Shown here piece after piece: positions 1 to 11,156 of a stretch of DNA of 64,000 bases (position 1 is the first letter of the stretch; each line of letters begins with the position of its first letter). The notes beneath the pieces were generated by a model. The model was not told the origin of the DNA and did not search any database. It was given only the letters and a program-made list of their open reading frames with translations. The translations under genes and the position numbers were made by a program. The stretch is taken from contig JAWWNJ010000095.1 in NCBI GenBank assembly GCA_037176885.1, positions 868,001-932,000 of the forward strand. Direction: 5' to 3'. Source of the DNA: Favolaschia claudopus (taxonomy: Eukaryota; Basidiomycota; Agaricomycetes; Agaricales; Mycenaceae).

Positions 1-3000
1 ACGGTGAAAAATCGGGGAAAAGCCACGACGACGACGAAAGACTTGAAGGGAAGGGAGGAAGAGACGAACCTTCCAGGTCTTAGTGAGCGACTCGGTATCA
101 TTGAGGTTGCTAAACGCAACAAAGGACTTGTTTCCCTAAACACCACCCACGCAGAGTCAGTCAGCCGCCGTATGCGTCTACGCCTCAAGCGCCCGAGCAG
201 ACGGTAAGTACCTTGAATTTGAGATTGAGGATACCAGGCATTCAGCTTGGTCGTCGGCGTCTTGAGATTCGTTGTACGCTCGTTGGCAGGTGGGGAGAGT
301 GTATGCGCAGTGAGGATGGAGAGTAGCAGAGAACAGAAGTCAAGAAAAACGATCACAGAGGCGTTGATGACTTATACAAAGACCACACTACTCCCGATTG
401 CCCAATTAGGAAATCATACCCAGGCCCACGTTGTCATCGCTATTTTCCCCGTAAATCCTTTTTTCGTTTCCTCCCCCTCCCTTTTGCCTCGATTTATCTC
501 TCCCTCCCTCCCAGCACACAACCCACTTATCATCCCCATCCACCCCGCACCCACCACCCCGCCCTCACTCCTCGCTCTCTCCACTCACGCACGAGGCACA
601 CCCACCCCATCGGGATCAACCCACGCCTCATGGCCCCTCCAAGCCGACGATCCTCTTCCCCTTGAGCGAATAATGAAAAAAAAAATTCTTAATGCCCTGT
701 ACCCAGCTCGCTAGCCGAACGTCTTCTCATCTTAGCGAGGAGCCTCGAGGCCGGAACACCTGATGGACGTACGCCAACTGTTTTCGGCTCCCCGCACCGC
801 GCCCCGATAGCCCAGACTCTCTCGGATGATAATGACAGCAGAGGGAGTTCTCACAGAAACCCAATCAATCACATTCTCCCTCCCCTGCTCTCCTCTCGTC
901 GCGAGTCGTCCCACTTTCTTTTCTTTTCTTTTATTTCAATTTGAATTTACCTTTGCTTTTGCCTTTGGATTTGCGACGCCGTCGACGTAAACCGCAAACT
1001 CCCGCCTCAAACATCCTCCTCTTCTCTTCCTTCCCCTCTTCTCTTCTATCCAAGGTCTCCCTGGACTCCCCCTTCCCTTCTCGTCCTCCTTCCAACTTTC
1101 CGACGTTCATTTAATCTATCCCCACAAATACTCCATCAACGCACCATCCCATCAAACGCGATCACTCACACGGCGCCTCGGCATATCTACGCGACGACGC
1201 GACATTATCTACGCGTCGCGTCGCGCTTTATGTAACTCTCACCTTGGCAGGCCCTGGCAGGCCTCGGAGTCGCAATGACTATAACAATCTCCTCCGATTA
1301 CGGTTACTTACGACTCTCTCCTTCGCGTCGGTGTGCTTTTCACCTTCGACTCCTCAAGCGCCCAACGTCGACGTCGCAAAGAGATTCTGATTCATCCAAC
1401 AACGACCATCTGATTCAGAACTTGCTCACAGCCATCGCCTACCTCAACTTTACTTCTCTGAGCTTAGCTTAGCTTAGCGCGGGCGACGGGCGTAACATGC
1501 CTTTCATCAGCCTTCATCAACGCTAACACTGTAACTCAGGCTAACGTTGACACCTACAGGCTACTCGGCGTTGACGGCCTTAGCTCTCCTTAGGTACGCC
1601 CCGCGTGCCTGTCCTCGGCGCCGCTCCCGCCGAATGTGTACAGTTCGAAGAATCACAAACGAGGTGAGTTTCTCGGCATCCACGACTTTATTCGAGTAAT
1701 TCATTGCAATTATTCCACAGTCGCCCTTTAATTCTGAATTCAATTCTACCAACCGAGCGGCTCGAGCGCCGTTATATATTCGCCTGCAAACGGAAAGAAG
1801 AAGTCAGAACGACGACGAGGTGAGTTTCCCGGCATGCACGACTTTATTCGAGTAATTCATTGTTCCGCAGGGGCTCTTTACTTAACTCTGTATTGTGTTC
1901 TGAACTCGATGCTGCCGACCGGCGACGCCACGCGACTTGTGCGGCATTGTATAAGTATTCACTCGCGAACGAAGAGAAGAAGGACGACGAGGTGGGTTTC
2001 TCGGCATCCACGACTTTATTCGAGTAATTCATTTTTTCCACAGCGGCCGCCCGCGCCAACCAACGCGACTCAGGCGGCATTAATAGTAAGTACAGTAATT
2101 CCCTGGCACCCCTGCGAAAGTACGATCTATTCACAATTCACAACTCCCCACACGAAGTCCCCGCGTCAAGTTCTCAAATTTCACCCAGGAAATTCCACCG
2201 TGACGACTCTCTCGGAATCTCCAATACGTGGCTGGGAAAGTTTGCTGGTAAGGTACGGCGATCAATATAAATCTCAGCCTCGATTTTGACGATGACAAGT
2301 GTGGGGTAAGAAAGCAATTTCGGTTATCGGCAGCCTTCTCCTGCGCCTCGACAGAACAGAACCCGAACACACACCAACGTACAACTCGTCGCCGTTCCAC
2401 ACGTCCACCATTCGTTACATCTCTCCACACAAATCAAAACGACATTTCTTCTGCTGCGCGAAATTCAATTGCACACTAGCCACTACAGTCGCAGGACTTC
2501 TTCCTCTACCTAGCTGGCTGGCGGCGAACTCCAACGCCCTCCGCATCTTTCGTCATACCAGCTATGTATGCCGTGGGCCCTACACCCACGCTGTCGCGCA
2601 CCTCGTCATCCTAGTCCTTCTCCTCTCCCTCGAACTTCAAACTGCACTTCGAGAATTGAATTCCAACTCACCGCTGATTTCTCCTGCCATGTCACTGTGC
2701 GCGGTCTCTCTTCGCAGTTTTCTTTTTTCTGCCTCGAGTTGGCAAAGTTCATGAGGTATGTCTTTGGTTCCGAGTCGAGTCACAAAATTCATTCAATCCT
2801 CCGATATCACCCATAGCACATAGCGCAGCAATTCGACCGAGTGCATATCCAACTACTCATATGCATTTGAATCAAGCACCAAGACTCGGCGTCGTCTCCT
2901 TCAACCTCGGTAAACTCCCCTCGCCGCCAGGTCGGTTTATCGTCACCGTCATGCAGTTATTAATTTACCTTCAGTTACATACTCTACTTACATGCGGTTC

Positions 3001-5864
3001 ACCACACCAACGCATTTCCGTTCGAATCATTCCGCCTCGGCGACCTGGCCCGCAACTCAACCGGTGGTGTGGGGTAAATCTTGAGTAAGTGTGAACTGTG
3101 TCGATCTGCAAACACGACAATTCATTAATTAATTTCGCTTCAGAGCACCGTCGGTAGCTCGGAAATTGACTCCGACAGTGGTAGGCGCTCATCTCGCCCA
3201 GTCCTTCGTCGTGACGTCGTCTAACCGCGTAACAAAATTGAGATTAGGGTTAGCTGCCAGCCCCAAGTCATTGAAGTCAAGTGAGGGTCGTCTCTCGAAG
3301 AGTTCATCGAGAGAGCTTACCTCGGCGTCTGGTTTTCCAGCGTCAGGTCAGTACTCGTCAAAAGCTCATTATTAGATGAACTTGTAGCAGCTGCAGCCCG
3401 ACGAAACGAACGAAAATGACCTGAATTGAAATTCGGTGAACGCCTCGACGCCGTCAAACTTTTCACCGTACTTACATGATTCAACTATCCTTGCTAGAAT
3501 TCAGCGACAATAGATTGAACAGCTTGGACGGTTGGACCCAGCCTCAGCCGCTGCTGGATATTTCGACTTTGTTTTTGTGACTGCTAACCATCTGTAGTTT
3601 CGACATCCCGATGAACGAAAGACCGGTCAAATAAGTTTTCGGAGCCGGGGAGGGATCGTCGGTCGCGATAACACGACCAGCGGTTCAAGTTTCAAAAGCT
3701 CAAAGTTTCAGATGCAATGAAATTTAAATCTTGGAAGCTGGCATCAAGAAACGAGGAAGGACGCTCGTTGCGCCGGTTAGTTTTCATTACGTCCTGTCCA
3801 AACCAACAATCCGCTGAAAACACGATTTCCCTCTGCAATTCTGAACGCTCACACGGCCATCATCGGCTAGATGCAAGTCGGCTAGATAAGTGCTAGATAG
3901 TCAGAGCGCAGGCGAGGGGCGGAGCGACAACTCACCATCTCAACAACCACGCAGTCCGATTTCCCCTGTCAAATCAAACCGCTTAAAACCGCTTAGCGTT
4001 GATGATGGAGATTTTGAAGTCGGGCTTTGCGGACCGATAATTTGACCAACGTCGACATTCGCATTGGACGTTCGCCTTGGTGCTTATCCTCGAGATAAAA
4101 AACAAAGGACGGAAATCAAGAGAAAAGAACAGAGCGAAGTCTACAAGCCATTCAATACCGTATAGAAAGGCGTTGAACAGGACGGACCTACATCCACCTC
4201 GGCGCGAAGCCGCCGGACCGCAACATCCACACGCATGGAACGTCCATCACATTGCTGATATATGCGCTGCGTTTGCGCTAAAATGAATGCACTAGTAGCA
4301 GCTCTTCTCCATGGGCCATCCTTCGGGACTTGCTGGCCAGCAAGCTTCTTTCTTCCCCAAACCCCAACGAAAACAAAGGCAGTGACTGCAGCCGGGTACA
4401 AGCTCCCCCTAACTCGAAGAGAGAGAGAAAAGCGAAGGCACACTTGGAAGGTGGCGGCTGCTGGCGCTGTCAACGGCGGCGTCGTCGGTCTTCAAATCGT
4501 GTACGAAATGCCCGAGAAAAATCACAAGGGGACCGAGAGAAAGAAAATAAAGTAGCCGGTCATCGTCCCGACGACCCGAGGGCAATAATCACCTGGTGCG
4601 CAAGGAACATTGACAAGCGAAATATGCCTCCGCTGCGATGGCGTGCTCATCGCAAATCCTCGAAGGTGCGGAGCTTCTGCCGTTTCCGGGCCGTTTTAGC
4701 GCTTGGTAGAAATTTAGGCGCGCAGAAATATAATATGTATATGAATGCACAACTGGAACGCTGACTTGAGTTATTCGAGTCGAAGTTTCTCTTCCACTTC
4801 TTCAATCAGTAGCTAGGAGAAACAGCTAAGGAGGAGCAAGGAGGCTGACCAAATTCGTGAACTTGTGGACACTGGAGGGCGAGCGTGACCAAAGCGTGAC
4901 GTCGAAGTTGGACATTGTGATTGAGCTATACGCGCAAATTTTCAGCTACAAGCGACGAAATAGGAAAGAGATTCAGACTAATCCAGATTGATAGTAAAAT
5001 GATATACATACCTAACTGAAACTTGGCTCGCTGACCGAGTTGAAATAGTCCAACGAACTCCAACCTAAACATTGATGAACAGAGCGAGGCAACGGCGGGA
5101 CCTAAAAATCAACACTTACAGTCGATTCGCGCGCGAAGCACACACCGTCTCCTCACTTTCGAAAAATTGAGATGCGCGAAATGGGGAACCAATATCACCG
5201 TTTTGCGAACGAACATGAGATTCCATGGTAAGAAGTTATGCGTTCAGCCAGTGCTGCATACCGATGTGTTTAGATTCCTTGCAAAAACCCAAGTTCAACA
5301 AGTTAGAGGGTTCAGAAGGCATTCCATATTCAGCACGCACCGTTCTGTACTTAATCTGTAAATAAGTTTCCCTGGTGCTGTGACACGCAGACTCTTGAAT
5401 CCGAACAACACTCGAGCGGCAAGGAATGGAATGGAAAGTTGACGGATAATCAGGCGCGGTGTACCGTGGTATACGCCACTGAGCTGAACTCTGGATCGCT
5501 GAACGGTTATCAACATTCATTAACTGCGGAAATGTAAGGATACACACGAGTGCTGACCGGGGATGATTTCCGCAGGGCTGAATCATATATCGTCAATAAC
5601 GAGCCACAGAATTGAAACGGTAACTCGCAATTCAGTCACACCACGGGAGCGAGGAGACATACCGAGAATTTCCAGCGGCATACTTGACCTAATCTTTTGA
5701 GTCTCACCGCGGTACCGAGGCCAATCAGGACCTTGGGATACGACTCGCATCTTCTGGGGCGGTATGTGAGGACCAGAATACAACACAATTCAGGAAGAAC
5801 ATCATGGCTGGAATCTGTTGAGAGCAGAGAGACAAAGGCAAACCGAAGAAGACTCAAAGAGGGT
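1..5864. other. Single-copy left flank without a recognisable gene
   Basis: This is the only long part of the window outside the tandem duplication. Open frames are short (below about 155 codons), overlap on both strands and match no family I recognise. Pyrimidine-rich tracts at about 900-1130, 450-600 and 2340-2650 resemble fungal promoter or 5' leader sequence. The stretch 1190-1236 is rich in alternating CGCG/GACG words and can fold back on itself. A minus-strand stretch at 5583-5857 stays open but shows no known domain. A spliced gene of an unknown family cannot be excluded. Confidence 0.5.
1661..2043 (+). repeat. Three tandem exon-intron-like units
   Basis: Three nearly identical stretches at 1664-1720, 1820-1870 and 1992-2043 each follow a purine-rich ACGAG end. 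They start with GTGAGT or GTGGGT, share a core of about 40 bases containing ACGACTTTATTCGAGTAATT, and end in CCACAG or CCGCAG. Each therefore looks like a complete 51-57 bp intron. The intervening 99 and 121 bp also resemble each other at their ends, both finishing in GAAGAAG..ACGACGAG. Unit periods are 156 and 172 bp. The simplest reading is tandem duplication of a small exon plus intron; the introns are better conserved than the exons. No open protein was recognised across the joined exons. Confidence 0.6.
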
Positions 5865-6355
5865 GCTTGTCAATGTGGACAGAGGAGTATTATTTAAATT
5901 AGCGTATGAGTCCAACCATGGGGTTCATAAGTCCCTCATTCTTTGGCTGACTCGCAGAAGCGTCGAATCTTGAGCGGTGTGGGGAAGAAAATGCAAACTC
6001 CAGCTAACGCCAATTGCAAATCACTGTGCGGGAATGAGTCAGCGATGAGTATTCAGGGAGTAAGTATGTGGGAGCATGAAGAGGATGGCGATACGCGGCG
6101 CATACTAGAGTGATCTAACGTGGGCGGTCCGCAAGCCCAGCAACTTGGTGGGTGAAAAAAGGAGTGTATGGCATCTGATGACTTGACATCAAGCATGTGC
6201 AATGTGATGGGAAGCCGTAAGTGAGGCTCAGGCGGGCGAACAGATCTGAGGAGTGGCGGCATCCGTGGCAGACAAGGGTAGGGAAAAATGCTAAGGAGAT
6301 TGAAAAAAAACGGGGGAAATAAAAGGCAAGGACAAAAGAATGGACCAAAACGGCA
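5865..6355. other. No gene seen at the start of the unit
   Basis: About 490 bp from the unit start to the tRNA. Open minus frames of up to 108 codons here run across the tRNA and are not credible. GCTTGTCA at 5865-5872 is the presumed target of a second transposon insertion. Same at 34591-35081. Confidence 0.4.
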
Positions 6356-6456
6356 TGGATAAACTGGGAATTGAACCCAGCACCTCCCGCAAAGACATCA
6401 CGTGATAGGCACGTAATATGCGAAGCGGGCGCGATAACCAACTACACTATTTACCC
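6356..6456 (-). tRNA. tRNA-Ala(CGC) with a 27-nt intron
   Basis: On the minus strand the sequence folds as a cloverleaf. The acceptor is GGGTAAA paired with TTTATCC plus discriminator A. The D arm contains AGTTGGTTA, the anticodon stem is CCCGC/GCGGG, and the T arm is CTGGG-TTCAATT-CCCAG. The loop reads TT-CGC-A, then 27 extra bases, then T, so an intron lies in the usual place one base after the anticodon. The anticodon CGC reads GCG (alanine). The acceptor has the G3:U70 wobble pair that identifies alanine tRNAs, which supports the call independently. Confidence 0.8.
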
Positions 6457-7555
6457 ATGACCGTCTTCTGAAATTGTACTCACCGTGTCTGGAGGACGCG
6501 GTATACCTCAAATTGCCAGACCGCAAACAAACACCTCAAGATTTCTTCCAGCCACCTGTGTCATTCCTGCTCCGGACGTCAAGGGGTAAGTACAAGGGCA
6601 AGTACTTCGATCCCAGTGATTGGATTCCGAGTGGAGTAGTCTAAGTACTAATAGAAATTTCTTGGTTCAGTAGACTGTCTGACTGCCACCAGACTCTCGT
6701 CTCTTGGAGCGATATCGAATCGCGAGGTCAACGAGAAATGGATGAACCAATGACAAGTGTCCGTCTCAACTCAATGCCTTGTCAATTGGTGGCTTCAAGA
6801 ACAAGTGCCTACTGTGATTTTTACAACATGAAGGACTTCCAAATGGATGCTCCGAGTTGCACGGTTGAACCAAGTTCATACGTTGAACTTGGACTGAATT
6901 TCCGCAACCTAAGTTGCTACGCCAGCAAAGGTTCACAACCTATGGTTAGTTCGGGATGCGCTGGAAGTACAGTAGTGAGTTTTTTCTTCTGCTTTAACTC
7001 GGAATTTATATTTGCCCCGAAGTACGATTGACTCGTCGCTATGTCGATCGTGCGAGAACCGGAGTGGCCCTCCATTGCATTCGAACGAGGATGTCACGGG
7101 TCGCATACCCTCGTATTCATCAGGTTTACCGAACCACGTCGCTCTATACCTCTTATTCCGCAGAAATTCCTTTCCTCTGTCTAGATCTCGGCGACGACGC
7201 GACCCTCATCATAATGATTCTCTCACTGTAAGAGATATCCTGCTTTCATTCGCACTCGGAGTCACTAACCATGACAGACAGAGTAAATTCTCTCACTCAC
7301 TCTCGTGAGATATACCCGACAAACAACCGACGCCGAGTTTCGTTGCCTACTGCGAGTGAAAGTATCGTATTTGAGGAACGTTGGATGCGTCCGGTTTCCA
7401 GTAACCCTACCATCATTGTTTAAACAATCCACGTTGGAACGATTAATCATGTTTAACTACTGTTTGATTTTAGCATAGCTGCGTACAGAGCAAGGTAAGG
7501 TGAGGGGGGTGTTTAAACATTTTGAGGGGTGTTCAAACCTGAAGCAAAACACAAA

Positions 7556-7640
7556 AGTGTGAGACCGGGACTCGAACACAGCAATGCACAACACAAATGG
7601 TACTAGTGTACACAGTCCATGCCACTGCACCAGACAACCT
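7556..7640 (-). other. tRNA-like Pol III promoter sequence
   Basis: Inside the 1-kb element, the minus strand has an A-box-like TGGTGCAGTGG (7622-7632) and a B-box-like GTTCGAGTCCC (7567-7577) at tRNA spacing. Acceptor and T stems do not pair, so this is not a functional tRNA. It looks like a decayed tRNA or the head of a tRNA-derived SINE. Confidence 0.4.
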
Positions 7641-8195
7641 TGATCTGGCATGAAACTGTGCTGTCTGGGCACGGCTGCAATCAGACCAAGAAGACCTTAT
7701 TTTAACAGTTAAGTCATTCAACTCAGTGAGATTGGGGTGAGAAGTGGGAGTTTGTGAAGCAGATGCACCATGGACTTTATACATTTGCATAGTACCAGGG
7801 TTTCAAGTAGCCTACTTATTCCAAGGTTGTTGCCATAATCACTGGTTCAAGTTAGCGGGTGTGTTTGTCAGATTCAGTAAACACTAAGAGGATTAAACAG
7901 GTGTTTAAGCTCACTTGTTTAATCCGTGTTTAAACTATGATTAAACAATTGTCTTTATGTTTTTGTTTCTCTCCTTCAAATTTTATACAATTGGGCTTGA
8001 TCAGCTTTCTAATGCATAGCAGGAAGCTGAACTTCACTGACGAAATTTCGATGATAAGTGTATCCTTGAAAAGCAGGAGCGCTCTTTAGGGCCGGGTTGA
8101 TGATTAGTTGGGGAATGAACAAGTGGCAGGTTGTCACTACGAAAACAAAGAAGGTGACACTACATAGGCATCTCAAATTCAGACCTTTATAAGCT

Positions 8196-8276
8196 CTCTT
8201 GGTGTAGTGGTTATCCTCTGTCCCATAGCTTTCTTGATGGTTTGCGAGTCAGCGGTTCGAGTCTTGCTGCTGGCAT
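8196..8276 (+). other. second tRNA-like sequence, opposite strand
   Basis: On the plus strand an A-box-like TGGTGTAGTGG is followed by a B-box-like GGTTCGAGTCT at tRNA distance. The D arm GTGTAGTGGTTATCC is well preserved, but the T stem and the 3' acceptor strand do not pair. Together with the copy on the other strand it puts two inward-pointing tRNA-like units within one element. Confidence 0.4.
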
Positions 8277-8599
8277 TGCTTTTTGAAATTGCCGCGGTTT
8301 TAAACAACCCTCCCCGTTTAAACCACTTTGAATCAATCAGTGGTTAAACTGGTTTTAACGTTCCAACGCTCATTGTTTCAACAATGATGGTAGGGATTTA
8401 TCGGTTTCTGGGGTACTTGGAAAGGCCGGCGGTATTCCAGAGTGTCCTGAGTGCCTGAGGTATGCAAGGAGATTGAATAAATGAGAGATTCGTATGTCGA
8501 TGAAAGCTGAAGGTAACTTACAGCCGGGGTCTTGTATCCCAGTCTTTGTATCTGCAAATTCGTTGCAACGGTTTGAAGATAACAAAGTAGATTAAAAGT

Positions 8600-10200
8600 A
8601 ATTTACCAGCTTGTACGGGTTTGACAGCGATTCTTGTTGACATATTTCAGCGGTCCGAAGTTCCTGAAGCAAAGAAATTCAGCTACGAATAAATGATCGA
8701 ATATTGAGACCGACGAACGAACGACTGCCTCGACCCGACTCTTGCCGGGACACATCCCTCGGAATCTGCAGCTCTTTTCTGCTCATAATGGCAATCGACG
8801 TTATCGGCATATTCCTTGCACGACGCCAGGGGTCTAGATGCCGAATTCAACGATACGGTCTCCCGATCCCAAACAATGGACCTACACATCTTCTATCTTT
8901 TCATTTCGCGCGTTCCCGGTATCGTTGTGTGCCTTCGCGCCTTTGAATAGGACTGTTAGACGACGTCAGCGAATGGCGATATGACCCTTCTCCCTCGAAA
9001 GAAAGCAGCAGGAAACAGCGTGGCCTGTCGTATAGCGGCTAAGGCGGTTGGAGGGAGACGGACAGGCTTCTCGAAGAAGAAGCAGACACGGAGACATACG
9101 CCGATGTCATTGAGCCAGAGAATAGAGGAAGAAGGGCTATATTTGGGACGGTTCTTCGAGTTCCACCACTGTGTTCTCGGGGAGCGTGGAAATGAGGTAG
9201 CTGTGGTGGTGGGAGATATGCGTGTATCGGACACGGCAGCGTAGGCAGGATATCGGAGGATAGGAATGATTTAGAGAAGGGAGGAATGTGCGATTGGTGA
9301 ATACGAACGTGTATGATAAGCAAGGAGGGGTCGAATGTGATTCGAGGAGCGTTGTTGAGGTCGAGATAGCCTAAATATCGGTTAGTGCTGCGTCATGGGA
9401 GGGAGTGTTTTGAATTGTGCGTGGCAGCGTGTTTTGCTATAAGCAAGGCTGTTTACAGGAGCACCACCCATACTCCCAATTCGCTGTGATGTTCGGAGTC
9501 AGGAGCCTTGAGGCAGAAGTTGCTGTGAAGGAAACTTAGGGAAGGGCGGCGCCAAGCACTGATTACCCCGCATTTCTCAGGCGTGTCAAGAGGGTTCGGA
9601 GCCGGAAGTTGCGGTGCGATGTGGGGAAGCAACAGACAACCGATCGCAATCGATTAAAATTGCGGCGTTGGAGGTGAAGAAACGAGATATAGACATGGCG
9701 AGACTGAGAGAAAGCCGTTTGAGAAATCCAAGAAACGAGACGGTGCCGCAGACACGCAGAGGGAACGAGGCGTAACCGTGCGACGTAGAAAGTCACAGAT
9801 ATGCACACACTAACCGATGCCTTGAATCTAGCTCGGACCTCCCTAATCTTGAATTTCAATTGGAATCTGCGGGGAAGAAGAGTAGATGGGAGTACGTTAA
9901 ACCTCTGAAAGGAAAATTTCCCCTTCAAGGTCATCAGTCATTTATCGATGAGCAAGCGAGCACCACTTTACACGTTTTTTTGTGAGGAAGATATTCAGAT
10001 ATCTACGACGTTATCGATGAAATAAGCGATTCAGTAGTCAGAAATTTGAACGTTGAGTCGAATTGTAGTAGCGTGAGTTGTGAATTCAACGAGGGAGACA
10101 AGGTGTAGGGTGTCCAATTGAAGAGCTGAAATCACGAATAGAATCCAGCCCGAGTGGTCGACTTGTCTAAGTTGTCCAGATTTGTAAGCGGAGTGCCAGT
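8600..10200 (-). pseudogene. Diverged relative of the gene at 15.5-18.1 kb
   Basis: The minus strand shares several blocks in the same order with the hypothetical gene at 15512-18106: around 8790-8900, 8990-9040, 9110-9180, 9540-9610, 9880-9980 and 10080-10110. One block shares GGAAACAGCGTGGCCTGTCGTA, which encodes (in the minus frame) a conserved RQATLFPA stretch. Further similarity continues at 7205-7330, beyond the inserted 1-kb element. No continuous frame with plausible splice sites could be built, so this is most likely a decayed duplicate. The function of the family is not recognised. Confidence 0.4.
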
Positions 10201-10387
10201 GGAAGCAGGGTGTGAAGAGGAAACATGCGACTTCAGCAAGATTAAGGAAGAACTGGAGGCACGTCGAGCATTGAACTGGAATTATCCGAGTCGATTCGGC
10301 GAAGAAGTTCTGAAGTCAGAAGAACTGAACTGAGTTTGAAACTTGCATCGAAAAAGGCGGTAAAGCAAGGATTCCGGGCTATGTGTG

Positions 10388-10740
10388 TCATCCAGCCAGA
10401 TTTCCACCAAGATTCAACAAATTAGCTTGAAGAGTATTGCCCTGAAGATTCCCGTACAAAAAAACAAGATGGTGGTCGAGTCGAGAGTGTGTGACAGTGA
10501 CGTGACCTGTCACATCTTCCTTGTCGCTGCCCACCACAACGAGCTCGAGCTTTGAAGTGGCGGGCGTGCTGTGAACCAACCTCGATGGTCTTGGATATTT
10601 GGAATCTTTTGATCTCTTGCTCCTGCGATATCTCGAAGGCATGAGCTGCCACTCGAGCTTTCAGAATCTCCTTTCAAAGTTTTTTCTCGTCGCGAAAACT
10701 TTCTTTCAGAATTTTCAGTCTGAAGGCTTGCTGCTTGGAA
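10388..10740 (-). pseudogene. Remnant of a coiled-coil protein gene
   Basis: The minus strand shows a charged, helix-prone stretch (LKESFRDEKKL, then KEILKARVAAHAFEISQEQE) interrupted by an in-frame TGA. It is followed by a plausible intron from 10562 to about 10443 (GTTGGT..CTTCAG) and a short terminal exon ending in LNLGGNLAG. The same stop is present at the matching place in the second unit (39112-39464), so it is not a read error. No domain was recognised. This may be a gene remnant or chance. Confidence 0.25.
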
Positions 10741-10804
10741 GCTGCGGTTATAGGAGCTCCGGGATGTGTTATACTACGAGCCTCCTCGCCGCCCCACTCG
10801 TCTA

Positions 10805-10834
10805 CGAGGATTGGCGTCTTTCAGCCAATCCTCG
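10805..10834. repeat. Perfect 11-bp hairpin with CCAAT
   Basis: CGAGGATTGGC (10805-10815) and its exact reverse complement GCCAATCCTCG (10824-10834) are separated by 8 bases. The stem contains an ATTGG/CCAAT pair. It could be a regulatory dyad or a transcript hairpin; it is identical at 39529-39558. Confidence 0.5.
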
Positions 10835-11156
10835 AGGCGACGGTGCGTGTAATTTTCTTTCTTATGGTCTCAGTGTTTGCTCACGAAGCTGCGGTACGGT
10901 AGGGTAGGGTTGGACCCTCTATCAGCCAAGTCTAATGCGGCGTTGGCGAGAGACTTGCGTAGGTAAGAAGATTCTGCTCCATCTTTCGCGATTTTGAGTG
11001 CAATGCGGCTCATCGCCGAGTCTCTCTCCACCACACTTCGACTTTTCCACGTCCAAGAATACGAAGCGCATATTCCTCATTAGATTGCTCCTACCCGCCG
11101 TTCGCTTACTCTGTCGTCCCTGCCCTCGCTAACTTGTTTTTTTCTTCCATAGTGCC

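Larger units (their letters stand above)
7399..8400. mobile_element. 1.0-kb non-autonomous element, probably KDZ-related
   Basis: The left end reads CAGTAACCCTACCATCATTG and the right end, read inward on the other strand, has CCCTACCATCATTGTT, followed on both sides by AAACAAT..ACGTTGGAACG. The terminal inverted repeats are thus about 40 bp. The element is bracketed by CCGGTTTC (7391-7398) and TCGGTTTC (8401-8408), an 8-bp target duplication with one mismatch. Its first 11 bases, CAGTAACCCTA, equal the outer end of the right terminus of the 14.4-kb transposon (read inward from 34590). It is also rich in GTTTAAAC and TTAATC words, like the arms of that element. No protein is encoded; it is probably mobilised in trans. 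Family assignment is inference. Confidence 0.65.

Noticed and set aside
3244..3253. Telomere-like TTAGGGTTAG
   Set aside because: Only one and a half units; no array and no subterminal structure around it.
5583..5857. Possible minus-strand exons left of the duplication
   Set aside because: Open but without a recognisable family, start or splice pattern; the duplicated unit starts beside it, so the context may be artificial.
6115..6441. 108-codon minus-strand open frame
   Set aside because: It runs through the tRNA-Ala gene.
8196..8276. Functional tRNA on the plus strand
   Set aside because: A and B boxes present, but T stem and acceptor do not pair.
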